The position numbers were made by a program, and so were the translations under genes. Shown piece after piece: positions 9,106-18,241 of a stretch of 61,691 nt of DNA. Origin of the DNA: Terriglobia bacterium (GTDB lineage: Bacteria > Acidobacteriota > Terriglobia > Bryobacterales > Bryobacteraceae); the NCBI GenBank assembly GCA_025363475.1, contig JANYDS010000021.1, forward strand, positions 1-61,691, read 5' to 3'. The notes beneath the pieces were generated by a model. The model did not search any database. It saw only the letters and a program-made list of their open reading frames with translations, and was not told where the DNA came from. How positions within the stretch are numbered: position 1 is the first letter of the stretch; each line of letters starts with the position of its first letter.

Positions 9106-10260
9106 CTACGAGCCGGTGACCGAGGCCATCAGCCGCTGAATCATACCGTCAATAGACCGGCCATCGTGCCAGTGCCAAACCATGACGATGTCATGATCAG
9201 GATCAATCCAGATGATGTTCCCGCCATTTCCCACAGCACCAAAGCTTGATGCCGGGCCGCTTGGCCATTCCTTGCGCTTCGTATTCAGCCACCAGAGATA
9301 GCCATAATCCGGACCGTGGGCACTTGGCGTGGTTGCATCCCGCACCCACTTGGCAGCAACCAGCTGTTTGCCTTCCCAGTTGCCTTTATTCAGAATCAGC
9401 AGGCCGAAGCGTGCCAGATCTTCAGAATTGATCCACAGACCGCCGCCCCAGCGCGTGCCGCCGCTCACCGATTCCACCGGCTTGCCGTTAATCTCAACGG
9501 TTGACTTCAGACCATAACCCTGCCATTTCCACGTTTGTGAGGCACCGATCGGGTCCATGATACTTTCTTTGAGCACGTCCGGCAGAGGCTTGCCGAAGAT
9601 CCGTGCCAGCGAAAGCGCAAAACGGTTGATGCGAACGTCGTTATACTCGTAAAAAGAACCGGGTTCTTTGATCTCCCGAGGTTCCCGTTTGCCGTTGCCA
9701 AACTGTTCAACGCCTACGAAGTCAGCGTTCTTGCCCCACATCGTCCCTTCCCATTCACTCTCCTGCTGGAAATGATTTTTCCAGGTGATTTTAGCGTTGT
9801 GCGCAGAATCATAACCGCCGTCATGGATGTATTTATTCACCGGATCGTTGATGTCTTTGATCAGCCCGCGCTCGACTGCAAGACTGCCTGCCGTCGAAAG
9901 GAAACTCTTGGCCACGCTGTAAACCGGGTCGTTAGTCTTTGTGTCACCAAACGTCGCAACAATGTAACCATGGCGCAGGATCACGCCATTGGTGGCCGCA
10001 CGCTTCGCGGGCAACGGCCCCACCACGGCCCCGAAGGTACGAATTTGATCCCTATCAAAATCCCAGGGATTCGGGTGAGCCAGCGCGAAATCCACTGCCT
10101 CCTGAAGCTTCACAGGGTCCATGCCCACTTCCGCAGGCGCTTTACGCTGCCAGTTGCCGGAGGGCGGGTAGTAAGTTCCCGTCTTCTGGGCGGGGAGGGA
10201 CTGGGCAAAGGCTGCTACGGCCAGGGCCAGTGCGAACGGTGAACGGCGTGCCAGGTGCAT
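9106..10260 (-). CDS. Serine hydrolase, beta-lactamase/class C esterase family, exported
   Basis: The 384-residue product has a signal peptide (about residues 1-24) and the beta-lactamase-related fold. The nucleophile motif S-x-x-K is at S115-V-A-K118 (DPVYSVAKSFLS). A YEYND segment near residues 204-208 corresponds to the Y-x-N region, and GAVGNGGNIIW near the C-terminus corresponds to the third active-site motif. The family includes esterases, D-aminopeptidases and penicillin-binding-like enzymes. The substrate cannot be determined. It is divergent from transketolase, whose start is 62 bases away. Confidence 0.85.
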   Translation of the reverse strand: MHLARRSPFALALAVAAFAQSLPAQKTGTYYPPSGNWQRKAPAEVGMDPVKLQEAVDFALAHPNPWDFDRDQIRTFGAVVGPLPAKRAATNGVILRHGYIVATFGDTKTNDPVYSVAKSFLSTAGSLAVERGLIKDINDPVNKYIHDGGYDSAHNAKITWKNHFQQESEWEGTMWGKNADFVGVEQFGNGKREPREIKEPGSFYEYNDVRINRFALSLARIFGKPLPDVLKESIMDPIGASQTWKWQGYGLKSTVEINGKPVESVSGGTRWGGGLWINSEDLARFGLLILNKGNWEGKQLVAAKWVRDATTPSAHGPDYGYLWWLNTKRKEWPSGPASSFGAVGNGGNIIWIDPDHDIVMVWHWHDGRSIDGMIQRLMASVTGS

Positions 10261-10322
10261 GGATGAAAGTTTCCCACATTTTCAGGCGACCGGATTCATG
10301 ACGGTAAAATAGTGCGAACGTC

Positions 10323-12425
10323 ATGTCCACTGAAAACCCAGCCAGCAGCAATTCAACCGAACTCGACGATTTGTGCATCAATACGATTCGGATTCTGTCC
10401 GCCGACGCCGTGCAGGCTGCGAATTCCGGACACCCCGGTATGCCGATGGGCGCAGCTGCCATGGGCTATACGCTTTGGACTAAGTTTCTGAAACACAATC
10501 CGGCCGATCCGGCCTGGGTGGACCGCGACCGGTTTGTGCTCTCAGCCGGACACGGCTCCATGCTGCTCTACAGTCTGTTGCATTTGACCGGCTACGATCT
10601 GCCGCTCGAAGAAGTGAAGAATTTCCGCCAGTGGGGAAGTAGAACGCCGGGGCATCCGGAGCGCGGCCATACGGCGGGCGTGGAAGTGGCTACCGGGCCG
10701 CTGGGGCAGGGCTTCAGCAACTGCGTTGGCATGGCCATCGCTGAGGCGTGGCTGGGCGCGAAGTACAACCGGCCCGGCCACACGGTTGTTGACCACCACA
10801 CGTATACGATATGCGGCGATGGCGATCTCATGGAAGGGGTGACGCAGGAAGCCGCATCGCTGGCCGGCCATCTGCGCCTGGGAAAAATCACCTGCCTGTA
10901 TGACCAGAATCATATTTCGCTGGCCGGAGGAGTTGACCTCTGCTTCACCGAAGACGTCGCGAAACGGTTTGAAGCCTACGGCTGGCATACACGCGCGGTT
11001 GCGGAAGGCAACGACGTGGCGGATCTCACTGCGGCGATTGCGGAAGCGAAGGCGGAGACGAACCGACCTTCCCTGATTCTGGTGCGGACGCGGATCGGCT
11101 ACGGCAGCCCGAAAAAGCAGGATACGTTCGGAGCGCACGGCAGTCCGCTGGGTGAAGAGGAACTGCTCGCGACGAAGAAAGCGCTGGGCTGGCCTTCGAC
11201 GGAGAAGTTTTATCTGCCACAGCAGGCTGTTGATCATTTCCGGGGTGCTCTCGATACCGGTGCGGCAGCGCAACTGGTCTGGCAGGCAAAATTTGAAGCC
11301 TACCGGGCTGAGTTCCCGGCTGAGGCTGCGGAGTATGAACGGATTATGAGCGGCGGTTTGCCTGACGACTGGGCGGCGGATTTACCCAAATGGAGTCCCG
11401 CTGACAAGCCTCTCGCCACACGCGTGGCTGGCGGCGAAGTGATGAACGGCCTGGCCAAGCGCATTCCGAACCTGGCGGGCGGCTCAGCGGATTTGAATCC
11501 TTCAACCAATACCGGCTTGAAGGGCTGCGGCGATTTTCAGCCTGCTGATTTTTCCGGTCCGGGAACACCCGGTGCGGTGGGCGGTGTCTGGAGTTATGCG
11601 GGACGCAATGTGGCGTTTGGCGTTCGCGAACATGCCATGGGTGCGGCGGTCAACGGTATGGCTGCGCACGGCGGCCTTATCCCCTTCAGCGCAACCTTCC
11701 TGGTATTTGCGGATTACATGAAGCCCGCAATGCGCCTGGGTGCTCTGAGCAAATTGAAGGCGATTTATGTTTTCACTCATGACAGCGTGGCGGTGGGCGA
11801 AGATGGTCCCACCCATGAACCGGTTGAGCAGATCGCAGGGTTGAGGGCGATACCGGGCCTCACTGTCATTCGACCTGCGGATGCGACTGAAACGGCGGAA
11901 GGCTGGGCGTTTGCTGTGCAGCATGACGGACCAACGGTATTTGCTCTCTCGCGCCAGAACGTGCCTCATCTTGACCGAGGCGCGGCGGAGAAGGGCGGGG
12001 TCGCACAGGGTGCTTATGTGCTGTCTGAAGCGGCAGGCGGTGCGCCAGACGTGATTCTGATCGGCACCGGGTCTGAGGTGAGCCTCTGCGTGAATGCGCA
12101 GCAACAGCTGAGCGCCCTGGGCGTCCGGGCCAGAGTGGTGAGTATGCCGGCGTGGAACTTGTTTGAAGCTCAGGACCCCGCTTATCAGGAAAGCGTCCTC
12201 CCCCCGTCGGTCCGCAAACGCGTCACCGTTGAAGCAGGGTGTTCTATGGGTTGGCACAAATGGGTTGCAGATGGAACCGTTATCGGGATCGACCATTTTG
12301 GTGCTTCGGCGCCAGGCGACCTGCTGATGAAGAAATTCGGTTTTACATCTGATCACGTGACCGCCGCAGCCTTGCGACTGGTGGGCCGGAATGCGGAAGC
12401 AGATCAGGTTCTGTCTGGTTTATAA
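10323..12425 (+). CDS. tkt: Transketolase
   Basis: This thiamine-diphosphate enzyme of the non-oxidative pentose phosphate pathway moves two-carbon ketol units between sugar phosphates. The 700-residue length is close to the family norm of 660-700. The N-terminus has the substrate-site GHPGMPMG, then [27 protein letters not shown], and the ThDP-binding [10 protein letters not shown]. The central pyrimidine-binding region has [14 protein letters not shown] and the histidine-rich [19 protein letters not shown], and a C-terminal domain follows. No lesion is visible. The ATG at 10323 is preceded by only a weak purine stretch. Confidence 0.97.
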   Translation: MSTENPASSNSTELDDLCINTIRILSADAVQAANSGHPGMPMGAAAMGYTLWTKFLKHNPADPAWVDRDRFVLSAGHGSMLLYSLLHLTGYDLPLEEVKNFRQWGSRTPGHPERGHTAGVEVATGPLGQGFSNCVGMAIAEAWLGAKYNRPGHTVVDHHTYTICGDGDLMEGVTQEAASLAGHLRLGKITCLYDQNHISLAGGVDLCFTEDVAKRFEAYGWHTRAVAEGNDVADLTAAIAEAKAETNRPSLILVRTRIGYGSPKKQDTFGAHGSPLGEEELLATKKALGWPSTEKFYLPQQAVDHFRGALDTGAAAQLVWQAKFEAYRAEFPAEAAEYERIMSGGLPDDWAADLPKWSPADKPLATRVAGGEVMNGLAKRIPNLAGGSADLNPSTNTGLKGCGDFQPADFSGPGTPGAVGGVWSYAGRNVAFGVREHAMGAAVNGMAAHGGLIPFSATFLVFADYMKPAMRLGALSKLKAIYVFTHDSVAVGEDGPTHEPVEQIAGLRAIPGLTVIRPADATETAEGWAFAVQHDGPTVFALSRQNVPHLDRGAAEKGGVAQGAYVLSEAAGGAPDVILIGTGSEVSLCVNAQQQLSALGVRARVVSMPAWNLFEAQDPAYQESVLPPSVRKRVTVEAGCSMGWHKWVADGTVIGIDHFGASAPGDLLMKKFGFTSDHVTAAALRLVGRNAEADQVLSGL

Positions 12426-12488
12426 CCGGCACTGAAGTTCGGGCTAAAGTTTCTTGTTCGGTCCGCCGATAGGAAAGAGGTCGAACTC

Positions 12489-13490
12489 ATGATCTCTATC
12501 AACACTTCTCTGTCGGAATTGCAGCGGTGCTATACAGCGCTGGACTCTGCGGTCGGCTGTTACCGCGACCTTGTCAGCGATCTGGCTGCGCATTGTGTGG
12601 TCGCTGCAGATGATGAGACACAATCGATGCGCAGTGACCTGCGGCGTCTGGTGGCAGCGGTAGGGGCGGCACCTGTTCGTGAGCTGCCTGAGTATGGCCC
12701 GCAGGTGCGTGAGTGGCTCGCAGCCTACGGCGAGCGCGTAAGCTCCTACATTGCAGAACTCGAAGAGCGCCAAACGGCCACGGCTCGGGCGTTTGAAGAG
12801 CTTGTGGCATCTCTGTCACAAGCCGACGATGATCACGACGGACGCATCAAAATAACCATTGAGAAGCTGCGGGCAATTGCCCGCACGCCTGAGGCGCGCC
12901 CGCTGCGAAACGTGCTGTGCAATGCCGCGGAGTCAGTTGAAAAGAGTGTGGAGCAAATCCGGAAAGAACACCAGTTGACCATTTCTCAGTTTCACAACGA
13001 AATTCGTACGCTGCAGCAGCGTCTTGACCCTGAGGGGAACGAAACCGGCGGTGACCCGCTCACACTGGTTCTGACACGTGTGGAGATGCAGGAAAAGATC
13101 CGCTCTTCGCGGTCCGGTGGGTTTTCTGTGATCATGTTGCACGTCCGCGGACTGGGGCTGGCTGCGGCACAATACGGCGCTCAGGTCGCGGCGCAGGTTG
13201 CTTTGGCCGTCAACGTCCGGCTGCGAAACTTGCTGCCCGTAAGTTCGGCCATTTCGCGCTGGGGTGATGAAGAGTTTGTGTGCGTCATCCCGGCGGGGAG
13301 CTGCGGTGGCTCGACCCACGTATTTTGTGCCACACTGGCCGACCAGCTGGCCGGGACCTATGGATGTTCAAGGAACGGCAAGATCGTACGGCCTTCCGTT
13401 GAAATCACAGTGTGTTCGGTGGAAGCTGGCACAAAGGATGCCCCGGAACACATTTTGGAGCAGGTTGAGACTGCTCTGCTTAGGATTTAG
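12489..13490 (+). CDS. GGDEF-domain protein (variant GDEEF signature)
   Basis: The 333-residue cytoplasmic protein has a helical N-terminal half (about residues 1-175, coiled-coil-like, with no recognised sensor). The C-terminal half (about 180-333) resembles diguanylate cyclase domains, which make cyclic di-GMP. The family signature [GS]G[DE]EF reads GDEEF here (RWGDEEFVCVIP), so the second Gly is replaced by Asp. The Shine-Dalgarno AGGAAAGAGG precedes the ATG. Because the substitution lies in the active-site loop, the domain may be inactive or act as a GTP sensor. The window also contains an MshEN-like domain (54048-55844), a possible c-di-GMP receptor. Confidence 0.75.
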   Translation: MISINTSLSELQRCYTALDSAVGCYRDLVSDLAAHCVVAADDETQSMRSDLRRLVAAVGAAPVRELPEYGPQVREWLAAYGERVSSYIAELEERQTATARAFEELVASLSQADDDHDGRIKITIEKLRAIARTPEARPLRNVLCNAAESVEKSVEQIRKEHQLTISQFHNEIRTLQQRLDPEGNETGGDPLTLVLTRVEMQEKIRSSRSGGFSVIMLHVRGLGLAAAQYGAQVAAQVALAVNVRLRNLLPVSSAISRWGDEEFVCVIPAGSCGGSTHVFCATLADQLAGTYGCSRNGKIVRPSVEITVCSVEAGTKDAPEHILEQVETALLRI

Positions 13491-13503
13491 CAACAAAACA
13501 AAA

Positions 13504-13535
13504 CCCCGGCGCATCGCTGCGCCGGGGTCCGTAGT
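13504..13535 (-). terminator. Rho-independent terminator for the beta-propeller gene at 13555-14838
   Basis: Perfect 10-base arms CCCCGGCGCA and TGCGCCGGGG surround a TCGC loop at 13504-13527. On the minus strand the hairpin is followed by TTTTGTTTTG, so it reads as a classical intrinsic terminator for the minus-strand gene ending at 13555. It lies only 13 bases after the stop of the GGDEF gene and could also stop plus-strand transcription. Confidence 0.85.
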
Positions 13536-13554
13536 ACAAGAAGTGGGTCTAAAA

Positions 13555-14838
13555 TTATTTCTTTTTCGGCCAGACGTTCGGAACGTAAGCAGCCGTCACA
13601 GGGCCAAGACCCTTATAAACGAACTTCTGTACGCGCTGACCGCGGTAGGTTTCCGTCGTGAAAATATCGCCCTTCGAGTTGGTGGCGATACTATGCGCGG
13701 CGTAGAACTGACCAGGCTGGCGGCCACCATCTCCGAATGCCGTAAGTTCGGTCAGAGAGAGGCGGTCGAAAATGTGGATGCGTTCGTTGGAGCCGTCAAC
13801 CATATACAGGAACTTCTGTTCCTTGTCCTTGGAGAATGCAACTTCCCAGACCGAACCGTCGCCACGTGTATTGGGAAGGACATTGATTTCCTTAACAAAC
13901 GTACCGTCTTCCTTGAAGACCTGCATACGATCATTCACACGATCACACACATAGATCATGCCGTCGTGCGAAGGAACGGCGCAATGAACCGGGTTGCGGA
14001 ACTGTTTGTTCGGAGCATCGCCAGGAACATAGGCGGGCTGAGCGGCATCGCTGACGTTTTTCTCGCCAAATGCACCCCAGTGCCGAATGTACTTGCCGGT
14101 TTCCGGATTCCAAATCGAAACGCGCTTGTTGCCGTAACCATCGGCAGCGACCAGTTCGCCAGCGTCGTTAAAGCGGATTTCAGCAACACCCTTCACGTTT
14201 TCCGTGTCGTTGCTGCCCTTGCTCATGTTCGCTTTGCCGATCTGCTTGATGAACTTGCCGTCCTGCGTGAATTCCAGCATGAACGCGTCATGATAAACGG
14301 CACCGGCGCGGGCAACACCCGCTTCAGGAGCATTGATACCAGCTGCGGGAGCAGTGCCTGCGGCTGCGCGACCTGCTGCGGCGGGAGGAGCTCCGCCACC
14401 ATTGGCACCAAGCCACACGTTGCCGGTTTTCGGGTTCACTGAGATTCCATGGTTCGAGGCCGGCCAGTCGTTACCGGTTTTCGGATCGGTCCAGGAGCGG
14501 ATCAGTTTGCCCGCTGCGTCAAATTCAAGTACGTCAGGAGCTGCAATGCAGCATTCCGCGCTGGGCGGAGTGGTCATCGCGTACGATTCCTTGGCTTCCA
14601 CGGAACCGCGACGATGAATAATCCAGACGTTGTCTTTCGTATCCACATCGAGGCCGATGGTCTGGCCGATAATCCAATGGTTCGGCAGCGGCTGCGGCCA
14701 CATCGGATCAACTTCAAACCGGGGTGCCACGACACCAGCAGCCTGAACAGAGGCTTTCTTGCCGAGAACTACGGATCCAACTCCGAGTCCGGCGGCGAGT
14801 GCGACGAGAGTCCCACCCACTATCAGTTTTTTCTTCAT
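13555..14838 (-). CDS. Secreted six-bladed beta-propeller protein, paralogue 2
   Basis: The 427-residue product has a basic start (MKKKLIVGG) and one hydrophobic N-terminal segment, then a propeller of NHL-like blades. Shared features with its paralogues include RFEVDPMWPQPLPNHWIIGQ, VWIIHRRGS, the Cys pair in SAECCIAAP, GNKRVSIWNPETGKYIRHWG, and VHCxxxSxDGxxYVCDRxNDRxQVF. An Ala/Pro/Gly-rich insert of about 35 residues splits one blade around residues 150-190. The protein is closest to paralogue 3 at 19647-20900, which sits on the other side of the HupE/UreJ cluster. Its function is unknown. The placement suggests a role linked to those membrane proteins. Confidence 0.85.
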   Translation of the reverse strand: MKKKLIVGGTLVALAAGLGVGSVVLGKKASVQAAGVVAPRFEVDPMWPQPLPNHWIIGQTIGLDVDTKDNVWIIHRRGSVEAKESYAMTTPPSAECCIAAPDVLEFDAAGKLIRSWTDPKTGNDWPASNHGISVNPKTGNVWLGANGGGAPPAAAGRAAAGTAPAAGINAPEAGVARAGAVYHDAFMLEFTQDGKFIKQIGKANMSKGSNDTENVKGVAEIRFNDAGELVAADGYGNKRVSIWNPETGKYIRHWGAFGEKNVSDAAQPAYVPGDAPNKQFRNPVHCAVPSHDGMIYVCDRVNDRMQVFKEDGTFVKEINVLPNTRGDGSVWEVAFSKDKEQKFLYMVDGSNERIHIFDRLSLTELTAFGDGGRQPGQFYAAHSIATNSKGDIFTTETYRGQRVQKFVYKGLGPVTAAYVPNVWPKKK

Positions 14839-14933
14839 AAATTTTGTATGCTACCTTTTCTGGGCCCTGCTTCGGCAAATCCCCGGAACGGACCTACTAT
14901 ACACGATTCGTTTTTGGAATGTAAACTGACTGC

Positions 14934-16250
14934 ATGCGATTTTCTCTGTCGCGGGTGGTCTTTACCGCGGCACTGCTGGCGGGTTTTGTCTCCTCCGCCC
15001 CGGCCCGAACCGTTCCAGATGATGTAACCGTTAAAGTTTTTGCCAAGCCGGAAGGCGGCAAACTGCGGCTGCTGGTGCGTCTTCCGCTGGTGGCGCTGAA
15101 CGATATCCAGTTCCCGTCACGCGGCCCCGGTTACCTCGATCTGGCCCATATGAATCAGGTTCTTCCGGGCGCTGCGCGCTATTGGGTGGCCAACTCGATG
15201 AACCTCTTTGAAGACGACCGGCACCTGCCCCGACCGGAAGTTGCTCAGACCCGCCTGTCGGTCCTCGCGGACAAGTCGTTTGATTCGTATGACGAGGCGC
15301 TTGCTCACCTGGCAGGCTCGCAACTCGATGAAAAGACAGATACTTTCCTGACTCAGGTCTGGTTCGACATGCAGCTCGAATACCCCATTCAGGCCGACAG
15401 GTCTCTGTTTTCCATCAATTCCCGTCTGGCGTCGCTCGGCGTAAAGGTTTCCACCACGCTAACCTTCATCGCCCCGAGTGCCGCGCCCCGGACTTTTGAG
15501 TTCACGGGCGATCCGGGTCTGCTGAGGTTGGAACCCCAGGCGTTCGAGGTCGCGCGCCAGTTTTTCAACTGGGGCTTCCTGTATCTCTTGAACGGGTCCG
15601 ATTACCTGCTGTTTCTCTTTTGCGCAGTTCTGCCGTTCCGGCGTTATCACCAGGTTGCGCCTCTGGCCGGGGGCTTCGCTGTCGCGTTCTCTCTTACGTT
15701 CATCGCGTCAATTTTGAATCAGGCACCTGACGGATTCTGGTTCCCTCCACTGGTGGAAACTGCCGTGGCTCTCGTGATTGTCTATACCGCGCTCGAAAAT
15801 ATCGCGGGTACCGTGCCGCCCCTCCGTCGCGCGCTGGTGAGTCTGGTGTTCGGTCTCGTCTTCGGTTTCAGCTTTGCGTTGGGTCACGCTACAAAAGCTC
15901 AATTCGCAGGCGCCTGGCCGATGCTTGCCGCCATTGCGTTCGACGCAGGCCTGCTTGCCGCTATGGGCGTGGTTATCCTGCTTCTGGTTCCAGTGCTCCG
16001 CTGGCTGCTCCGCTTTACCCCTGCCGCGCGGACTGAAACGATTGTGCTCTCGGTCCTTGCAGCACACACATCCTGGCACTGGCTTACCGAGCGTTTCGCC
16101 CGGTTCAATCGCTTTCCCATCCGCTTTCCGGGTCTTGATGCCGCATTGCTGGCGGGTGCCATGCGCTGGGGGATGCTGCTTGTGTTGTTGGCTGGTGGAG
16201 TCTGGTTCGTCTCCGGTTACCTCAAGCCAAAGGGTCTGAAGCCACAATGA
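14934..16250 (+). CDS. HupE/UreJ-like membrane protein, paralogue 1 (missing family histidines)
   Basis: The 438-residue product has a signal peptide, an extracytoplasmic beta-rich domain of about 190 residues (PDDVTVKVFAKPEGGKLRLLVRLPL onward, in part), and then about six membrane helices of the HupE/UreJ type. HupE and UreJ family members are proposed nickel or cobalt permeases. In the family core the first helix reads H-x-x-x-G-x-D-H. Here it reads YLLNGSDYLLFLFC, so both histidines are replaced by Tyr. The later G-L-V-H-G motif reads GLVFG. A distal SWHWLTERF motif is kept. Its stop overlaps the next start (ATGA), so the two are translationally coupled. Confidence 0.8.
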   Translation: MRFSLSRVVFTAALLAGFVSSAPARTVPDDVTVKVFAKPEGGKLRLLVRLPLVALNDIQFPSRGPGYLDLAHMNQVLPGAARYWVANSMNLFEDDRHLPRPEVAQTRLSVLADKSFDSYDEALAHLAGSQLDEKTDTFLTQVWFDMQLEYPIQADRSLFSINSRLASLGVKVSTTLTFIAPSAAPRTFEFTGDPGLLRLEPQAFEVARQFFNWGFLYLLNGSDYLLFLFCAVLPFRRYHQVAPLAGGFAVAFSLTFIASILNQAPDGFWFPPLVETAVALVIVYTALENIAGTVPPLRRALVSLVFGLVFGFSFALGHATKAQFAGAWPMLAAIAFDAGLLAAMGVVILLLVPVLRWLLRFTPAARTETIVLSVLAAHTSWHWLTERFARFNRFPIRFPGLDAALLAGAMRWGMLLVLLAGGVWFVSGYLKPKGLKPQ

Positions 16251-17521
16251 TCCGCAAGGCTCTCGCGCTCCTGCTGGCTCTCTGTGCCTGTGCCGCAGCG
16301 CACGATGTTCCTGACAATGTGACCGTCCGCATTTTCATCAAACCGATTGGCAATCGGCTTCGTTTCGTCGTGCGAGTTCCCGTCAACGCCATGATTGACA
16401 CCCAGTTGCCGATGTCGGACGGCCCCGGTTACCTCATTATTCCGGACTCAATCCCCATGCTGCCAGGGGCGGCCCGCGTCTGGGTTTCAGACCTGCTAAG
16501 GCTCAGGGAAGGGGAGACTCAGCTCGAAAGCCCGCAGTTGCTGCAGACGCGGCTCTCCCGCATGTCAGACCCTTCATTTGCGACGTACGAAGAGGCTCTG
16601 GCGCATGTGAACGGCCCGGATATGCCTGCCAATGCACTGGTCACCTGGGACCGCGCGGCGCTCGATGTGCTGCTTGAGACCCCCATCCAGTCACCGGATT
16701 CGGTGTTTACCTTTACTCCCCGCTTCGGGCGCATTGGTGTACGAGTCATGACTACCATGACGTTTCTTCCACCCTCCGGCGGACAGCGCAATTTTGTGTA
16801 TGAAGGAGATCCCGAACCTTACAAGCTCAATCCACCATGGAATTACGCGGCCATCCGGTTCCTGAAGCAGGGCTTTGGTCAGATCTTCAGCGAAACGGAC
16901 AGCCTGCTGTTTCTCTTCTGCTCCGTCCTCCTGTTTCGAAAATTTCGGGCGCTGATTCCATTCGTAATTGCTTTCGCCTTGTCGCACTCGCTCGTTTTAC
17001 TGGCCGCAGTTTATGGCCGTGGCCCGGGTGCGGCAATGGTTCCGGCTCTCGCGGGCACTGCGATGGCCCTGACCGTAGTATTCCTGGCGCTCGAATCGGT
17101 AGTGCAGGGAATTGCCCGGTCGCAACGCTGGATCATCGCCGTCGCTGCAGGTATTTTCTTCGGTGCGGGTTTCTGGGTTTCCCTTCAACCGGAACTGCAG
17201 TTCGGCGGGGCGCACCCGCTGATTTCAGCGCTCGGGTTCAATCTGGGGCTGGAACTGGCACAGGCTCTCGCTCTCGCGATCATGGTGCCGGTTGTTGGGC
17301 TAATGTTCCGATTCGCCCTCGCAGACAAGATGGGAACCATCATCCTGGCGGGCCTCGCCGCACATATCGCCTGGCACTGGATGACGGACCGGGCACTTTT
17401 GTTGAGCAGGCTGCCGCTTCAATGGCCGCAGTTTAGTTTTCCGAGCCTCGCAGTCTTTGCTGTCACGCTGGCACTGGGCTGGTATCTTTTCGCCAGATCA
17501 AGCGCTCCCGAACGACGATAA
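16247..17521 (+). CDS. HupE/UreJ-like membrane protein, paralogue 2 (missing family histidines)
   Basis: The 424-residue product has a signal peptide ending near CAAAHDVPD, the same extracytoplasmic domain as its neighbours, then about six membrane helices. The core motif that should read H-x-x-x-G-x-D-H is QIFSETDSLLFLFC, without either histidine. The G-L-V-H-G position reads GIFFG. The distal AWHWMTDRA motif is retained. The start ATG overlaps the stop of paralogue 1, so the two form an operon. If metal transport needs the missing histidines, this copy has another role or acts as a partner subunit. That is inference. Confidence 0.8.
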   Translation: MIRKALALLLALCACAAAHDVPDNVTVRIFIKPIGNRLRFVVRVPVNAMIDTQLPMSDGPGYLIIPDSIPMLPGAARVWVSDLLRLREGETQLESPQLLQTRLSRMSDPSFATYEEALAHVNGPDMPANALVTWDRAALDVLLETPIQSPDSVFTFTPRFGRIGVRVMTTMTFLPPSGGQRNFVYEGDPEPYKLNPPWNYAAIRFLKQGFGQIFSETDSLLFLFCSVLLFRKFRALIPFVIAFALSHSLVLLAAVYGRGPGAAMVPALAGTAMALTVVFLALESVVQGIARSQRWIIAVAAGIFFGAGFWVSLQPELQFGGAHPLISALGFNLGLELAQALALAIMVPVVGLMFRFALADKMGTIILAGLAAHIAWHWMTDRALLLSRLPLQWPQFSFPSLAVFAVTLALGWYLFARSSAPERR

Positions 17522-17588
17522 TGTTATCTGGAGCCGCTGACGTCGCATGTGACATGCATTTCGCATGCAATACGCACACAATAAAGCT

Positions 17589-17834
17589 ATGCCTGCCTTG
17601 CAAATCCGCGATTTCCCTCTGTCTCTGCATCGCCTTCTCGTGGAGCGCGCCAGACAGGAACGGCGGACACTGGCGCAACAGGCCACAGTCTTGCTAACCG
17701 AAGCTCTGGCGGTCTTAGCTCCGCAACCACGGCGGCGTGCAGTCCTGTCTGAACTGAGCCTCGGTCGCCAAAAATTTGACCTGTCACGCTTCGCATCACC
17801 AGAAGACCTGATTCGACAGGACCGCAACCGTTGA
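17589..17834 (+). CDS. VapB/FitA-like ribbon-helix-helix antitoxin
   Basis: From the ATG at 17589 the product is 81 residues. The N-terminus (MPALQIRDFPLSLHRLLVE) has the FitA/VapB ribbon-helix-helix pattern, a short beta strand then two helices with RARQERRTLAQQATVLL, for DNA binding. The C-terminus (ASPEDLIRQDR) should wrap the toxin. It overlaps the TTG start of the PIN toxin by 4 bases. This pair is intact, unlike several others in the window. It sits between two HupE/UreJ paralogues, as if inserted into their cluster. Confidence 0.8.
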   Translation: MPALQIRDFPLSLHRLLVERARQERRTLAQQATVLLTEALAVLAPQPRRRAVLSELSLGRQKFDLSRFASPEDLIRQDRNR

Positions 17835-18205
17835 TCGTTATCGACGCCAGTGCAGCTGTGCGGACGGTAATTGATCCTGAAACCCCATTCCGCGCGATGC
17901 TAAATGCCGTCGAACTGGTCATCGCACCGGAATTGATTGTCGCGGAAATCGTTAGCGCTTTTCGAAAGTACGTCCGCGCGAAAATGCTGACACGAAGTCA
18001 GGCCGACAAATCGATTAAACTGGCGCTTGCTCTGATTGACCAGTTGCAACCGCTGCGGGAACTTGTACCAGACGTTCTCACCCTCGGGGCGCGCACCGAT
18101 TCTTCCGCGTACGATCTGTTTTACCTCGCACTCGCGCAACGAACAGGGGCGACGCTGTTAACAGCGGATTTGGCTTTGGGGCACCTCGCTCAGACTCTGT
18201 CTTAG
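17831..18205 (+). CDS. VapC-like PIN-domain toxin
   Basis: The 124-residue product starts at TTG inside the antitoxin stop (TTGA) and reads MIVIDASAAVRTVIDP. The conserved acidic PIN residues are present: Asp in IDAS, Glu in LIVAEIVSAF, Asp in SSAYDLFYLALA, and Asp in LLTADLAL. These form the Mg-binding RNase site, and VapC toxins cleave RNA, often tRNA, until neutralised by VapB. No lesion is visible, so the module may be functional. Confidence 0.85.
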   Translation: MIVIDASAAVRTVIDPETPFRAMLNAVELVIAPELIVAEIVSAFRKYVRAKMLTRSQADKSIKLALALIDQLQPLRELVPDVLTLGARTDSSAYDLFYLALAQRTGATLLTADLALGHLAQTLS

Positions 18206-18241
18206 TTAGCGTAGCCACAGAGAGAACCCGCCCCGTGAGCG

